Below, one piece after another: positions 13,313-24,521 of a DNA stretch of 59,294 bases. The notes beneath the pieces are model-generated. The model saw only the letters and a list, made by a program, of their open reading frames with translations. It searched no databases and had not been told where the DNA came from. The translations under genes were made by a program, and so were the position numbers. Source of the stretch: Mytilinidion resinicola (taxonomy: Eukaryota; Ascomycota; Dothideomycetes; Mytilinidiales; Mytilinidiaceae). The DNA lies in the NCBI RefSeq assembly GCF_010093595.1, contig NW_022985439.1, positions 1,282,141 to 1,341,434 on the forward strand, written 5' to 3'. Numbering within the stretch: position 1 is the stretch's first letter; each line of letters starts with the position of its first letter.

Positions 13313-13851
13313 TATAATAGGTCGTTTCTTCTATACCTTTAAAGGTGTTTTATACTAAGGCAGAGTATAGGTAAATTGTTGTCGGGGTGTAATAGTCTTT
13401 AAAAGGTAAGGTAATAATTAATTAAGGTCTAAAATAGGGTTATTACTTCTAATAGGTAGTATTAAAGTCTTAAGTTAAATATAAGGTTTCTATTTATATA
13501 AAAAAGCGTCCCTTTATATAAAAGCTCCGTCCTAAGAAACCTCTTACTTATATAGCTCGCAGCCTTAAGCCCCTTAAGCTGCTTTTTTAGCTCGCAGCCT
13601 TAAGCCCCTTAAGCGCTCGCCTGGCTTACTTTTTTAAGCCTCTCGAGCTATTATATAACCCTGTCCTTATAATATCCTATTTTTAGATTATTCCTATCTA
13701 CTAGCAGTCCGTAGGGGAATCTAGGATCCCTATACGTCCTACACGTAACCCTTTTAGTCCCGTAACCTAGTTTTATATAATTAGTTTTATCTACTTACTT
13801 ATTTCTATAAGTGCCTCTATACTTAGGTTGTTTATATTACAGGTTATAATA
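13313..13851 (-). repeat. 3' LTR of gypsy copy 1
   Basis: About 539 bp. It aligns with 20213-20749 and with both LTRs of copy 2. The terminal TGTAAC...GTAACA inverted repeat seen in copy 2 reads tataat...ataata here, consistent with RIP. Confidence 0.88.
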
Positions 13852-13971
13852 CTTACTTCCTTTTCTAAAGCTTTCGGCCTAAAAGTACTTCTATAGTAGG
13901 GTCTTAGATAAGTAGCTAGCGATACCCTATCTATTAGGCTGTTATTATACTACTCTATTTCTTTCTTTATA

Positions 13972-14701
13972 ATATCTAATACTTTAAAAGCTAAGAAATA
14001 AAAAAGCTGTTTTATACTTGCTAATTATATTAACGCGTCTGGTTTAAAAGTTATACTTTATTCCTAGTATAAGTCTCGGGGTTTATTATATATAGTTTCT
14101 ATATTTAACTTAGATTATTATACCGCCTGCGTTCGGGCGTAATAATTAAACTATAATATTGCTGGTATTTTAGCAGCTGCCTATAAGCTATTATAATCTA
14201 CTATTACTTATAACTATATCCCGGCTAACTTTTCTAGGGCGGAAGCTGGCCCGCGAGGAGGATAAACTTTATCGCAAGGAGTTAGAAACTTATGCGACCC
14301 TAAAAGCGGCTATAGTAAAGCTAGATTACCTGGATTTTTAAAAGAAGTTGCTGTGTAAGCATAGTAAGAAGATAATATATTATAGTTTTAAGACTCTAGA
14401 AGAGCTTAAGGAAAATAATTAGAAGGAGGCTAAGTAGAAAGAATAAGAGCGTGCCGAGCAGGAAGGCTTACCTTCTACCTTAGGAACTGTTAGGTATTTT
14501 TCTTTCTCCTTAGGTATGCTGGGCACTACTAGCCGTCCGTTCTATTACTATATATTCTAATTATATAGCAGTAGTATTCCTTCTCCGGGTTCTTTTAATC
14601 CTTCCTAGTTAAATAGTGCGCTGTTGCCGTTTTTCTAGGCTGTTCCGGATTCTAGCGGTAAAACTACTGCAGGAGTTTCTAATAGTTTACTAAACTTTTA
14701 A
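13972..14701 (+). pseudogene. Antisense two-exon gene inside gypsy copy 1 (Cys-rich, coiled coil), RIP-broken
   Basis: It runs opposite to gag-pol, just inside the 3' LTR. Exon 1 is 13972-14182, the intron 14183-14237 (55 bp) and exon 2 14238-14701, ending TAA. The start reads ATA where ATG is expected (TG to TA). The 5' splice site reads ATAAGC instead of GTAAGT; a CTAAC branch motif and TTTCTAG remain. Exon 2 gives a charged helical stretch (RKLAREEDKLYRKELETY, then LEELKE) and then a Ser/Pro-rich tail. Compared with copy 2 it lacks 21 bp (7 codons) and has more stops and lost Cys codons. The product resembles, from memory, hypothetical proteins common near fungal transposons; I cannot name a function. 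Confidence 0.72.
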
Positions 14702-14899
14702 CCGGTTCCTATATATTTTTAGAAGTGCTGTATCCTTTCTACTTAATTAGGTACTTTTTTTGCTAACCGTGCTATTAGGAATCTAGGATTTGCTCGACTT
14801 TATATTTATTATTATTATTAACCTCTATATTATTTTCTAGCTTAGCGTCCGGTAGTACAGGTTCTAGTAGCAATATATAGAAGACCGGGTGTATTTTTA

Positions 14900-17800
14900 T
14901 TCTATTAGGTAGCCTAAGCTTATAGTTTACTAGGCTAATAACGTCCTATATTTTAAATAGTCTAATCTTAATATAGTCTAACTTTATACTTAGTTGTTTT
15001 ATCTTAATATTTTTACGGAGTAGGTAGACTTTATCCCCCCTTTTAAAGGTTAGTGCAATACTCCGGTATTAATTATAATATCTTGCTAACCTTAGCGTTA
15101 GGAATTAGATATCTATTAAGAGCTGCCTCTATAGCTTTTTAATATTTTTAACTAATAGTAGTGCCCTTTAGGCCCTTATACTATTAAGTTAGGGTTTTTA
15201 ATACACCTCTAGATTAAAACTATAGTTTATAAAAAAGGGCAATACCTTTATTATTTCTGTAGATGCGCTATTATAGGCAAACTAGGCTATTAGTAGTAGT
15301 AATACCTAATTATCCTGCCTATAATTAATATAGTATTATAGGTACTATTCTAAAGTCTAATTAAGCCTTTCTATTTACCCGTCCGTTTAAGGGTAAAACG
15401 CTATAGAAAGCTTATACTTTATCTCTAGTTATACGGTAAAGGTCTACTAGAATTTTAATATAAAAAGCTTGTCTTAGTCTGAAATTATCTCCTAGAGTAG
15501 CCTATAGTTGCTAATAATATACTTTAAAAACGCGTAGGCTAGGTTTTCTGCTGTTAATACTTTTTAGTAAGGGATAAAGTATATATATTTAGTTAGTTAG
15601 TCCGTAACTACTAATATTACGTTGTACTTTATACCTATTATAGGTTTAATAAACTATAGTAGCTTAACTATAAAGTTCTATATAATAGATTCCTATACTT
15701 TTTCCGGTGTAGAAGGACTCCTTATTAGTCCGTACGGTGCGTGTTATACCGACTTATTTTTCGCGCACTTGCATCTGTGTACAATTTTCTCCGTTAATTT
15801 CCGGAGTCCGGGGAAGTAGAATATTCTTGCAATTCTTTCCCGTGTTTTTTCCACTCCCTAGTGCCTATACACTAGTGTACTATAGAATTTCTTAATAAGC
15901 TCTTTTTATAAGGTTTTAGGTATAAATATCTTATTCTATAAGGTAATAATACTGTTCTAGATTTCTCCGCGTTTCTAGTTTATAGGTTCTAGGCGTAAAC
16001 TCTACTAGTTATAACCTGCTAAATCCCGGCTTTTTTAATCTACCTTCTGTGCTGCCTTAATTTATCTGTACTACTTATTATTCTTAAACCTATAAGCAAC
16101 TACTGCTTATATATAGTTAAATTTAAGGGTTTCTAGACTAGTTTTCTTAAGTATAGGTTGCCTAGCTTTCTTAGCTCCTTCTATATAGTCCGGCCTTCTG
16201 CTAAGTATATCTATATAAGTATTTTTAGATCTTTTTCGGTATATAATCTTAAAATTAAAAGTTCCTAGCTTTTCTAACTATTTTTTCTATCTCCTATTTA
16301 ACTTCTTAGTTATAGTAAAGTATATTAGATTTTTATAGTCTATATACACCTATACTATATATACTACCCCTTTAAAGTAAACTTTCTACTATTTAAATAC
16401 TTCTATTATAGCTAGCAGTTCCTTATTATAGATATTATAGTTTAGCTTAGCTATGCTTAGCTTTTATAAGTAGAACGCTATAGGATACAGTTTCCCTTAT
16501 TTATCTAGTTAGTTAAGTATCGCTCCTACTACTTTATCCGATATATTGCTTTTAATAGTAACTGGTTTCTATAGGTTAAAAATTGCTAATACTCGTTTTA
16601 AAGTAAATTATACCTTTAACCTATTAAATACACCCTATACTTCTAGGGTCTATCTATATTTAATGTTTTTTCTAGTAAATCCTATAAGTAGCTCTGCAAT
16701 TTTTAAGTAACCCTTAATAAACTGCCTGTAGTAGTTGGCTAACCCTAGGAATAACTATAGTTCCTTTAAATTCGCGGGCTCTAGCTATTCTTAAATAGAG
16801 AATACCTTGCCTTTTTCTATCTCGATCTGTTCTAGACTAATAACGCATCCTAGGAATCCGACTCTCTGCCTATAGAACTCGTACTTATTTAGGTTTACTA
16901 TAAGGTTGTATTTTTTAAGTTTTTTAAGTACCTTTTATATATATATCTTGTGTTTGCTTAGCGTTTCTAAGTATATAAGGATATTATCGAGGTATACTAC
17001 TATAAACCGATTTAGGTAGCCCCTTAGTACTAAGTTAACTACTGCCTAGAATATTGCTAGCGCGTTAGTAAGCCCGAATAGTATTACTATATACTTAAAG
17101 TGTCTGTATTAAGTTCTAAAAGCTGTTTTCTACTTTTCTTTTTTTTTTTATCTAAATTAAATAGTACCCTTTATATAGGTCTATTTTTATAAAGTACTTA
17201 GCCTTATATAGTTAGTTTTTAAGCTTAGAGATTAAAGGTAATAGATAGCGGTTTTTAATTATAATCTTATTTAGTTGTCTATAGTCTATATAAAGGCGTA
17301 GCTTACTATTTACCTTTAGAATAAATATTACGGGGTAACCTGCGGGCAATTCTAATAGTTTAATAAATCCTTACTTTAGGTTTTTTTCTAGGTATTCTTC
17401 CAGTACTTCTAGCTCGCTCTAGGCTAGTAAATAGATTGGTCTAAACTGTAGTTATTCGCCTGGTACTAAGGGAATATAGTAATCCTAAGGTTAGTGCTTT
17501 AGTAATATATTCTAAACCTTTTCTATAAAGATTCCTTTAAATTTATTATATTTTTCTAGCACGTTTAGTGCTTTTACTGCCTTAGCTAGCTACCGGCTGC
17601 TTAGGGGTCTAGGCCACTATTAGCTTACTACCCTATTTTCTTTTTAGGCCTTTTTACCTCTTAAGGTATCTATATTAATATTTTATTTTTACTTAGGCTT
17701 ATTCTAGCGCAGGATGCCCTTTAGTCTGCTTTCTAATTAAATCCTTACTTTACTAGACTTCTAATTAACTTAGGGGTTATACTGCTTTAGCTATAGTATA

Positions 17801-20200
17801 CCTAAGATTATATTATATCTCGCCGTGTTTATTATATTTATGCTAATAGTTTCTTTATATTTTTTAATCTATATAACACCTAGTTAAGTTTCTATAGTTA
17901 CCTGCCTATTACCGTGTTATATAGGTGTGCTATCTACTATATATAGTCTATAAGGTCTATTTTTCTATTACTAAGGGATCCGGTTTCTTCTAATAAAGTT
18001 ATAGGATATAAAATTTCCCTGCGCGCCACTGTCTAGCAGTGCTCTTACCGGGTTCCTACTAATTTTAACTAATAGAATTATATATCTGTGGTTCTAAATA
18101 GGAATAGAGTTAGGCTGCGTTACCGGGGTTCTTCCTTTCTCTGCGATGTGGGCTTTTCCCACCAGAGTGGCAATGGTCGCGGTTCGCGTTCCTTCGTCCG
18201 TGGCTGCTCCGTAGGACCTTGTTCTTGGCTGCTCTGGCCGTCCTGTTGCTTAAGCACCTGCTTGTTTTTTAGCTGTTCTTATAGCTAATAATTCGCGTGT
18301 TTCGTTTCGCAATACACTAAATATAAGTCCTAGTAGTATATTCGCCAGTCTTTACCTTTCCTATATTCTATTAGGTACTAAGGGTCTAGAACTATAGTAG
18401 CTACTTCTATAAGTTCGTTTTTTTTGCCTATAATATAGTGCTTTGTTTCCTTAAACAGTACTAGTTGCGTAATAATATAATATCTTGTCCGATATAGGTA
18501 CTATCCTTAATATTTCTTATATATTATATGCTCGTTGCATTTGTCCTTAATATAAAATACCTAAGATATCTATCTATAAAGCGGGTGGTTTCTATCCAGC
18601 CGTTTATCTTCCTTACTATAGACACCTGTTTCACCGATAGGGTGTAAAGCTCCGTAGATCTCGATCTCGGTTTGTCTTCCGTATAGCTCTTAGGAATTGG
18701 TGACTGGCTAGTTCCTTTAGCTCTGCGCCCGCTGTGGCGTCTTCGGCCTTTTGCGCTTCTTGTCCTTCGTTAAGGCGTGCGAGGATCTTTTTTGCGCTTT
18801 ATTCGTACGTGGCTACAACTCTATCGACCTATGCTTTCGTGTCCAGTAACTTGGTTTCGCTGTCGTCCTGTAGCTCGGGTATATCGGTTCGGGGTTCTAA
18901 TCGCGGTTTAATTATCTAGAACGCCTTATCCGTCTCTAACGGGTAGTCGATTTCTATACTTTTAACTTCTACGTCTGCATAGTAGTTATCTATAGGGTCG
19001 CTGTTGTACTTTTTATTCCTTATTATAGTAATAGTACGTCCCTTCGCCCTTTATATTAAATAGTACCCTATTGCCTGCTTATCTAACTAATAGGTAAAGC
19101 AGTTGTTATTATAGCACGCGGTCTATAATATGGAATTATAGCGGTTTATATTCGGCTTTACTATAACTGCTGCTGTTCGGGTGTTCCTGGAGCACTTACT
19201 CGCGAAGTATTCCTATTCTCCGTATAATAGGTATACGCTGTTATGTTTTCTTTCTTACTTTTCTTTATTAGTAATTAGTTTACCCTTTTAGTTATTACGT
19301 TGTTTTATAATATCGATCTCTATACGATTTCTATAGTCGCGGTTAGTTGCTCTTAGCTTTGGTCTAGCTAGTTAGGCGTAAGAATAAAGTCCTCTTTTAT
19401 CTGCCCGTTCTAGTCGTTGCTTATACTATTAACTGTCGATTTATATTGCTATTTCCTTAAGTTTATAGAGTGTTAAAGGCCTTTCGCCTTATATAATTTT
19501 ATTCTTAATATTTTCTTTAAAACCTCTATAGTATTATACTTATAGAGCTTTATCTCCCTATAATAGCTTAGACGCGATTTATATAAATTCTAAAGTATAG
19601 CGGCTAGTTAAGCCCTTCTGCTTTAGAACTGCTATTTTCTATTCTACTATCCGTTTTTTATTAGTGTCTCTAAAGGTTATCTAAAGTGCTAACTTAAAGT
19701 ATCTGTAGTTGTTAAATATAATATTAGTTTCTAGTTTCCGATTATCTATATTAGTGTTGCTAAGCTAATCTATAAGTATTGGGTTAAACTAGTTAAACGC
19801 TTCTTTTTTTAAGAAGGTGGCTGCTATATAGACCTTATCTAATTTAAATTTAAAGTTGCTTTAGTTTATACGTAGGTATAGCCTTATCTGCGTTATAAAC
19901 GCTTGTAAAGCTCCTTTTTTCCTAGTAAACTCTTCGGGCTTATTTATTTTATAGCCTTTATAGCTAACTACTCTAGTAGTAGTAAGCTCTTTTTAAATAG
20001 TTTAGAAATTTCCCTGTAGGGCTATAATCTCTTTATTTTTAGTATTGCTAGCTTTTTCCAGTGTTTATATTTATATAAGCAACGCCTGTATACGTGTTAC
20101 TACCTTAGTTATAGTTAGGGTTAGTCTAGTAGTTATACTACCTAAAGGGGTTAGTAGGGCTATTTTAATTAATTGTTTATATATAACTCCTTTAATATAG
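14900..20200 (-). pseudogene. Degenerate gag-pol of gypsy copy 1
   Basis: Read on the minus strand through RIP stops. The protease motif ALLDSGAQGNFIS lies at about 18060-17980. Reverse transcriptase includes YLDDILIYS-type sequence at about 17010-16960. The integrase HHCC region (IFYFPGLRKL, then HRCKCAKNK) is at about 15840-15740, followed by the catalytic core (VVTD.LTKYIYFIPY, then EIISD.DKLF) at about 15620-15460. Gag occupies about 20200-18300, with a possible weak knuckle near 18540. Two patches, 18090-18270 and 18690-18930, stay GC-rich with long open frames, whereas the rest is AT-rich. Confidence 0.88.
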
Positions 20201-20212
20201 CAGTGTTTAAAG

Positions 20213-20749
20213 TATAATAGGTTATCTCTTCTATACCTTCTAAGTGTCTTATACTAAGGCGGGGTATAGGTAAGTTATTATTAGGTGTAATAGTTTTTAA
20301 AAGGTAAGGCAATAATTAATTAAAATCTAAAACAGGGTTATTACTTCTAATAGGTAGTATTAAAGTCTTAAGTTAAATATAAGGTTCCTATTTATATAAA
20401 GAAGCGTCCCTTTATATAAAAGCTCTGTCCTAAGAAACCTTTTACTTATATAGCTTGCAGCCTCGAGCCCCTTAAGCTGCTCTCTTAGCTCGCAGCCTTA
20501 AGCCCCTTAAGCGCTCGCCTAGCTTACTTTCTTAAGCCTCTCGAGCTATTATATAACCCTGTCCCCGTAATATCTTATCCTTAGATTATTCCTATCTACT
20601 AGCAGTTTATAGAGGAATCCAGGATCCCTATACGTTCTACACGTAACCCTTTTAGTCCTGTAACCTAGTCCTATATAATTAGTTTTATTTGCTTACTTAT
20701 CTCTATAAGTGCCTCTATACTCGGGTTATTTATATTACAGGTTATAATA
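20213..20749 (-). repeat. 5' LTR of gypsy copy 1
   Basis: About 537 bp, aligned with the LTR at 13313-13851. Outer boundary set at ...gttataata, matching the ...gttgtaaca end in copy 2. Confidence 0.88.
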
Positions 20750-20754
20750 CTCTA

Positions 20755-21540
20755 GTCGCTCTAATACTATTACTACTTCCTATTAGTAAATTCTATATTA
20801 GTTAGACTTTATCTTTATACTATCTCTTAAATTATTTATTTCTTCTAGAGCGTTGCGTAATAGCAACGTAATCTTATTAAATAATATCTGCGCAGCTCTA
20901 ACTGCCTTTATATACTTTTTATCCGGCTCCCTAAGGTAGTAGTAGAGGTTTCTATTAAATAGTCCTATAATAGCTTTAAGGCGCTAACTTAGAAGTATAA
21001 GCGAATTTTTTAAAGTGCGAGCAATTTCGCGGGAGATAGTAACTTCTCGGCTAGTATTAAATATAATAAGTTTAAATAGGCCTTCTGCTAGTAGCTTCTA
21101 CTAAACTCTATTCTCTTCTAAAATCCTTATTATAGCGCTAATCGAGTCTATATCGCCCTAATAAAAGAAATTGTAATTAGATTTATTTTCCTAGGATCCG
21201 GAAGAAAAGTATTTAAGGAATCTAGATTCTATTATAATACTACTAGTATCCGCTATAGTAGTAAAAAGCGCTTCGGCATAAGGAAAATCTTTCCAATAGA
21301 ATATAAAAGGGTTTTAGCGGTTTTTTATAAATTTTTTTAATAGAGTTAAGTTATCTTTATAATTATATTTAACTACTTTAAGGGCGTAAACCGATTTAAG
21401 ATCTAGGTAAAAGAGAACGATACTAGTAAGCTCTAGAGGTAATTTAAGAAACCTAGCGTATAGAATAGCTATTTAAAGAGCTTTAATTAAATCCAACTAA
21501 ATATAAAGGGCTTAATACACTTATTAGTAGGCTGCGCTTT
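20755..21540 (-). pseudogene. Degenerate coding region cut by the gypsy LTR, unrecognised
   Basis: One minus-strand frame stays interpretable for about 260 codons with only TAG/TAA-type breaks. It includes ARFLKLPLELTSIVLFYLDL, FYWKDFPYAEALFTTIADTS, ISREIARTLKNSLILLS and KKYIKAVRAAQILF. It then continues without a stop of its own into the LTR at 20749. The helical, charged composition looks protein-like, but no family was recognised. It could be a transposon protein or a host gene truncated by the insertion. Confidence 0.45.
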
Positions 21541-23420
21541 TTAAATACTAAATTTAGGATTTAGAGCGAGGCACTATATTTAGAAGTATTTGCCTTATTC
21601 TAAAAACTAGAATACTTTATAAATAGAATTAATATCTAGTATTCGCCTTGTCTATCTACTATATATTATTAATATACCGCTCGGTTTCTAGATTTTCCTA
21701 TCTACTTATATTTAAGAAATCTATGCCTAGCAGAAAAATAGGCAATTAATCGCTTTAAGGTATATATACAGCAATACCTAGTATATACGCGAAGTTTTTA
21801 AAGTATATATTATTATAGCTACTATACTATCTAGGATATTATTAGACTTGTTTATAAAAAACCGGACGGAAATTTCTACAGCAACTTTAAAAAGAACGGA
21901 AAACCTATATAAATTAAAATACCTTTAGGTTATATTATAATATATTAACTGCTTTAAAAACTATTTAGAGGGGCGATATTTAAAAGATATTAAAGGCGTC
22001 TAATTCCCTATAGAATAGTAGAAGTAGTTAGGCGGATTAATAATCGACGAACCCCTAATAATATTAAATTGCAGAATAAAGTATCTCCCTACTTAAAAAC
22101 ATACTTAGAGTAGAAAAATTCTATATACTCCCCCTTTTTTATTTATACTCTTATCTGGAAATAAGGCTTATAGCTTTTAGTATTTTAAGAACTGCTTAAA
22201 GGAAGGTGCCTATTACTGTAGTTATGCTAAAATATATAAAAAATATCGCGCGGCAGGTTTTTACTAGTTGCACCGCTATAAAAGAAAATAAAGGTATACT
22301 TATTACCTATAAATCGGTACTCGGCTTTATATAATACTATACTTTCTTATATAAACTCTTGTTTTTCCTACTTCCAATTGCCACCTTATTTAAGAGGAAG
22401 CCGACGCGACTAGTTCGCGTGTCTGTTTGGATAGAGTATTCTATTCGCATATTTTAGGGTTACCGCGGGCATAAAATGCATAATCTTAGTACCGGTAAGA
22501 AAGTATTAATTATATATAGTGTTCGATCTAAGCAATATACTATATAGATAAATGCCGCCGTTGTATAATAACTATTCCTATACCTTAATTCGTACTAATA
22601 TACCTATTTAACGAGTTAATACAGGTATAGTACCGCTGTATATTAGCCCTATTAGAAATATTTTAAGTAGTCCTAGTCTTCGGATTATAATATATACGTC
22701 GCGGATTATTATAGATTATATTATTATAGTCCGTGTTATTATAGTCTATAGGAAAAGTATTATAGTTAAATATAGGATAGCTATCCTCCTTACGGACACG
22801 AAGATATACCCGAAAACGTATAGCGTTGCTATAACCGATAATAACGCTGTTTAGGCTAGTATCCAGCATTATATAAGCTAGCTTTTTCGCTAGGTTATTA
22901 AATATAACCCCGCTCTTTTCTAGTAACTTACCTCTATTATAGCTCTAAGACTAGCATTATTACACTTTATATAGAGATCCTAACCCGAATATAGCTCGCA
23001 GGATCTAGGTATAATAACGTCGAGGGCACAGGACCCTAATATTATATATCGGCTGGAATCTATAGTAGAGAGAATATCGCCGGCAGTAGTAAAATAATAA
23101 GATATTTCGAGTTTAATATTAAGTATATCCTGGACCACGTTTTCCGTAGAAATGTTTCCTATTTTATTAAGTATAGAAGCCGCCTCGGTTAGGGAGATAT
23201 ATTTTATAATATAATTAAGAAGTTCCTGTAGTATAGTTTATAGAGATATTTTGCAAGTAACGCCGGTTTTAGAGGCGGGGTATAATAATTAAGGCTTTCT
23301 AGCGCAGATATAAGTAGGAGAGGGCGCTAAAGCAATAGTTAGGAACTATACTTTTAGCTTTAGAATATTCTATTCTTAGTTTTTAATCTTTAGAACGGTG
23401 TTTATTCTATAATTAGCTAG
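21541..23420. other. AT-rich RIP-type DNA, unassigned
   Basis: Several frames give 40-80 codon protein-like runs (for example a Lys-rich plus-strand stretch near 21850-22000), but none extends convincingly. The 68-codon minus-strand frame at 22663-22869 is Asn/Tyr-rich and looks like AT bias. A short GC-richer patch at 22380-22470 was not identified. Confidence 0.35.
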
Positions 23421-23424
23421 TATT

Positions 23425-23935
23425 ATAAATAACGTCCGTTCCTAGGTGGCGTAAAACCCACCGTGCCGCATAATATAAGGGGTATATTAACTTTAAACAA
23501 CTTAAGCTCTCTATAAATATTAATATTTCCTATAGCTTTATATAAGTTGTTTACTATAGCCACCCTAAAGCCCTTAGAACCTCTCCTACGGAAAAAATTA
23601 CGTTCGTATTATCGCCTTCGCGCCTGATTTATAGAGAGCCTTCTTTTATAGCGTAACCGAATTCTGTTGCTATAGCACTACTATCGATTTCCTATTACTC
23701 CTAACGCTTATAAAAGGGCCTTATCCGAGCCTTAGAGCCTTACTACTATACTAGGAAGTTGTTATTAGCTTTATAGCTGCTGTTGCACGCAAATTTATAT
23801 AAAGTCGCCACCCTAGTTAATACTTCCGGTCGGAAGCAATTACTAATCTAGCTAAGATAAAACGACCCCGTAAGTCTAATATAAGCGTTGTAGTGTAATT
23901 TACTTATTTTATTTAGTAAGCTAAGCTTATAGCTA
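23425..23935. repeat. Dispersed repeat, copy A
   Basis: Starts tccgttcctaggtggcgt and aaacccaccgtgccgcat and runs about 500 bp. It matches 54568-55045 along its length and 54345-54567 over its first half. Shared landmarks include ggggtatattaactttaaac and gagccttagagccttact. No terminal inverted repeats or target duplication were found, so the element class is open. Confidence 0.65.
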
Positions 23936-24345
23936 TAAATATATAGCTAATTAGGGCTTTAGTACCCTACCTTATATATTTAGTTAGGCACTATTAGCCT
24001 AGGCACGTAATTTGTTAACTATAGTACTAAAAGGTACTTTTCTACTATAGCTTAAGCTAATAAAAGTGTAGCTAAAGTAGGTAGGCTATTTTTCCTACTA
24101 GCGTTATAAATGCGTTTATCTATATCTACTAACGTTTAAGTAGTAAAACTATAACACGTGTTTCTATAAGGCAGTTAATTAGAAAATGCTTAAAGATTTA
24201 TAGTAGCAAATTAGGAAGCTAAATATTTACCTAGATCCCTGGCCCTTCTATAAAATAGATATAAAAAAGAAAATAAGAATAATAAGTTAACTCTATTAAG
24301 GACGAAAGGTTCGAATAAATATATTAATAAGCTATAAAGAACAGA
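23936..24345. other. RIP-type tail reaching the receptor 3' flank
   Basis: AT-rich sequence without recognisable coding content. Composition turns normal at about 24345, only about 180 bp downstream of the receptor stop codon at 24522. Confidence 0.45.
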
Positions 24346-24521
24346 AGCCTTCTACCAGGCAGCTGCGTAAATATCTGTGTTGACCGCTGTTTAATAACGG
24401 CTGCACGGGTACGGCTGGCTGCGCGCAGCCGTGCCAGCAAGCCTCACCAGCCTCAACATCTTCAGCATCACGTGTCAACGGGCTCTCATGCATCAACAGG
24501 CTATGGCCCGTGACAAACTCT

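Larger units (their letters stand above)
13313..20749 (-). mobile_element. Ty3/gypsy LTR retrotransposon, copy 1
   Basis: The 7437-bp element lies between LTRs 13313-13851 and 20213-20749. The gene order on the minus strand (gag, protease, RT, RNase H, integrase) fits Ty3/gypsy. The family match is copy 2 at 31807-39521. The 5-bp flanks (gttat at 13308-13312, ctcta at 20750-20754) do not match, unlike in copy 2. The left flank is LINE ORF1 and the right flank is an unrelated degenerate frame. RIP is heavy but uneven. Confidence 0.92.

Noticed and set aside
15622..15819. 65-codon plus gene inside gypsy copy 1
   Set aside because: It is antisense to the integrase core and zinc region on the minus strand.
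18088..18919. Two plus-strand frames in gypsy copy 1 as host genes
   Set aside because: They are antisense to gag in the low-RIP patches, and the equivalent in copy 2 (37509-37694) is also only antisense.
22663..22869. 68-codon Asn/Tyr-rich gene
   Set aside because: Composition follows local AT bias; no neighbour or motif supports it.
3000..24340. CpG methylation decay as the cause of AT-richness
   Set aside because: CpG remains common in the AT-rich DNA while CpA/TpG is depleted, which points to RIP instead.
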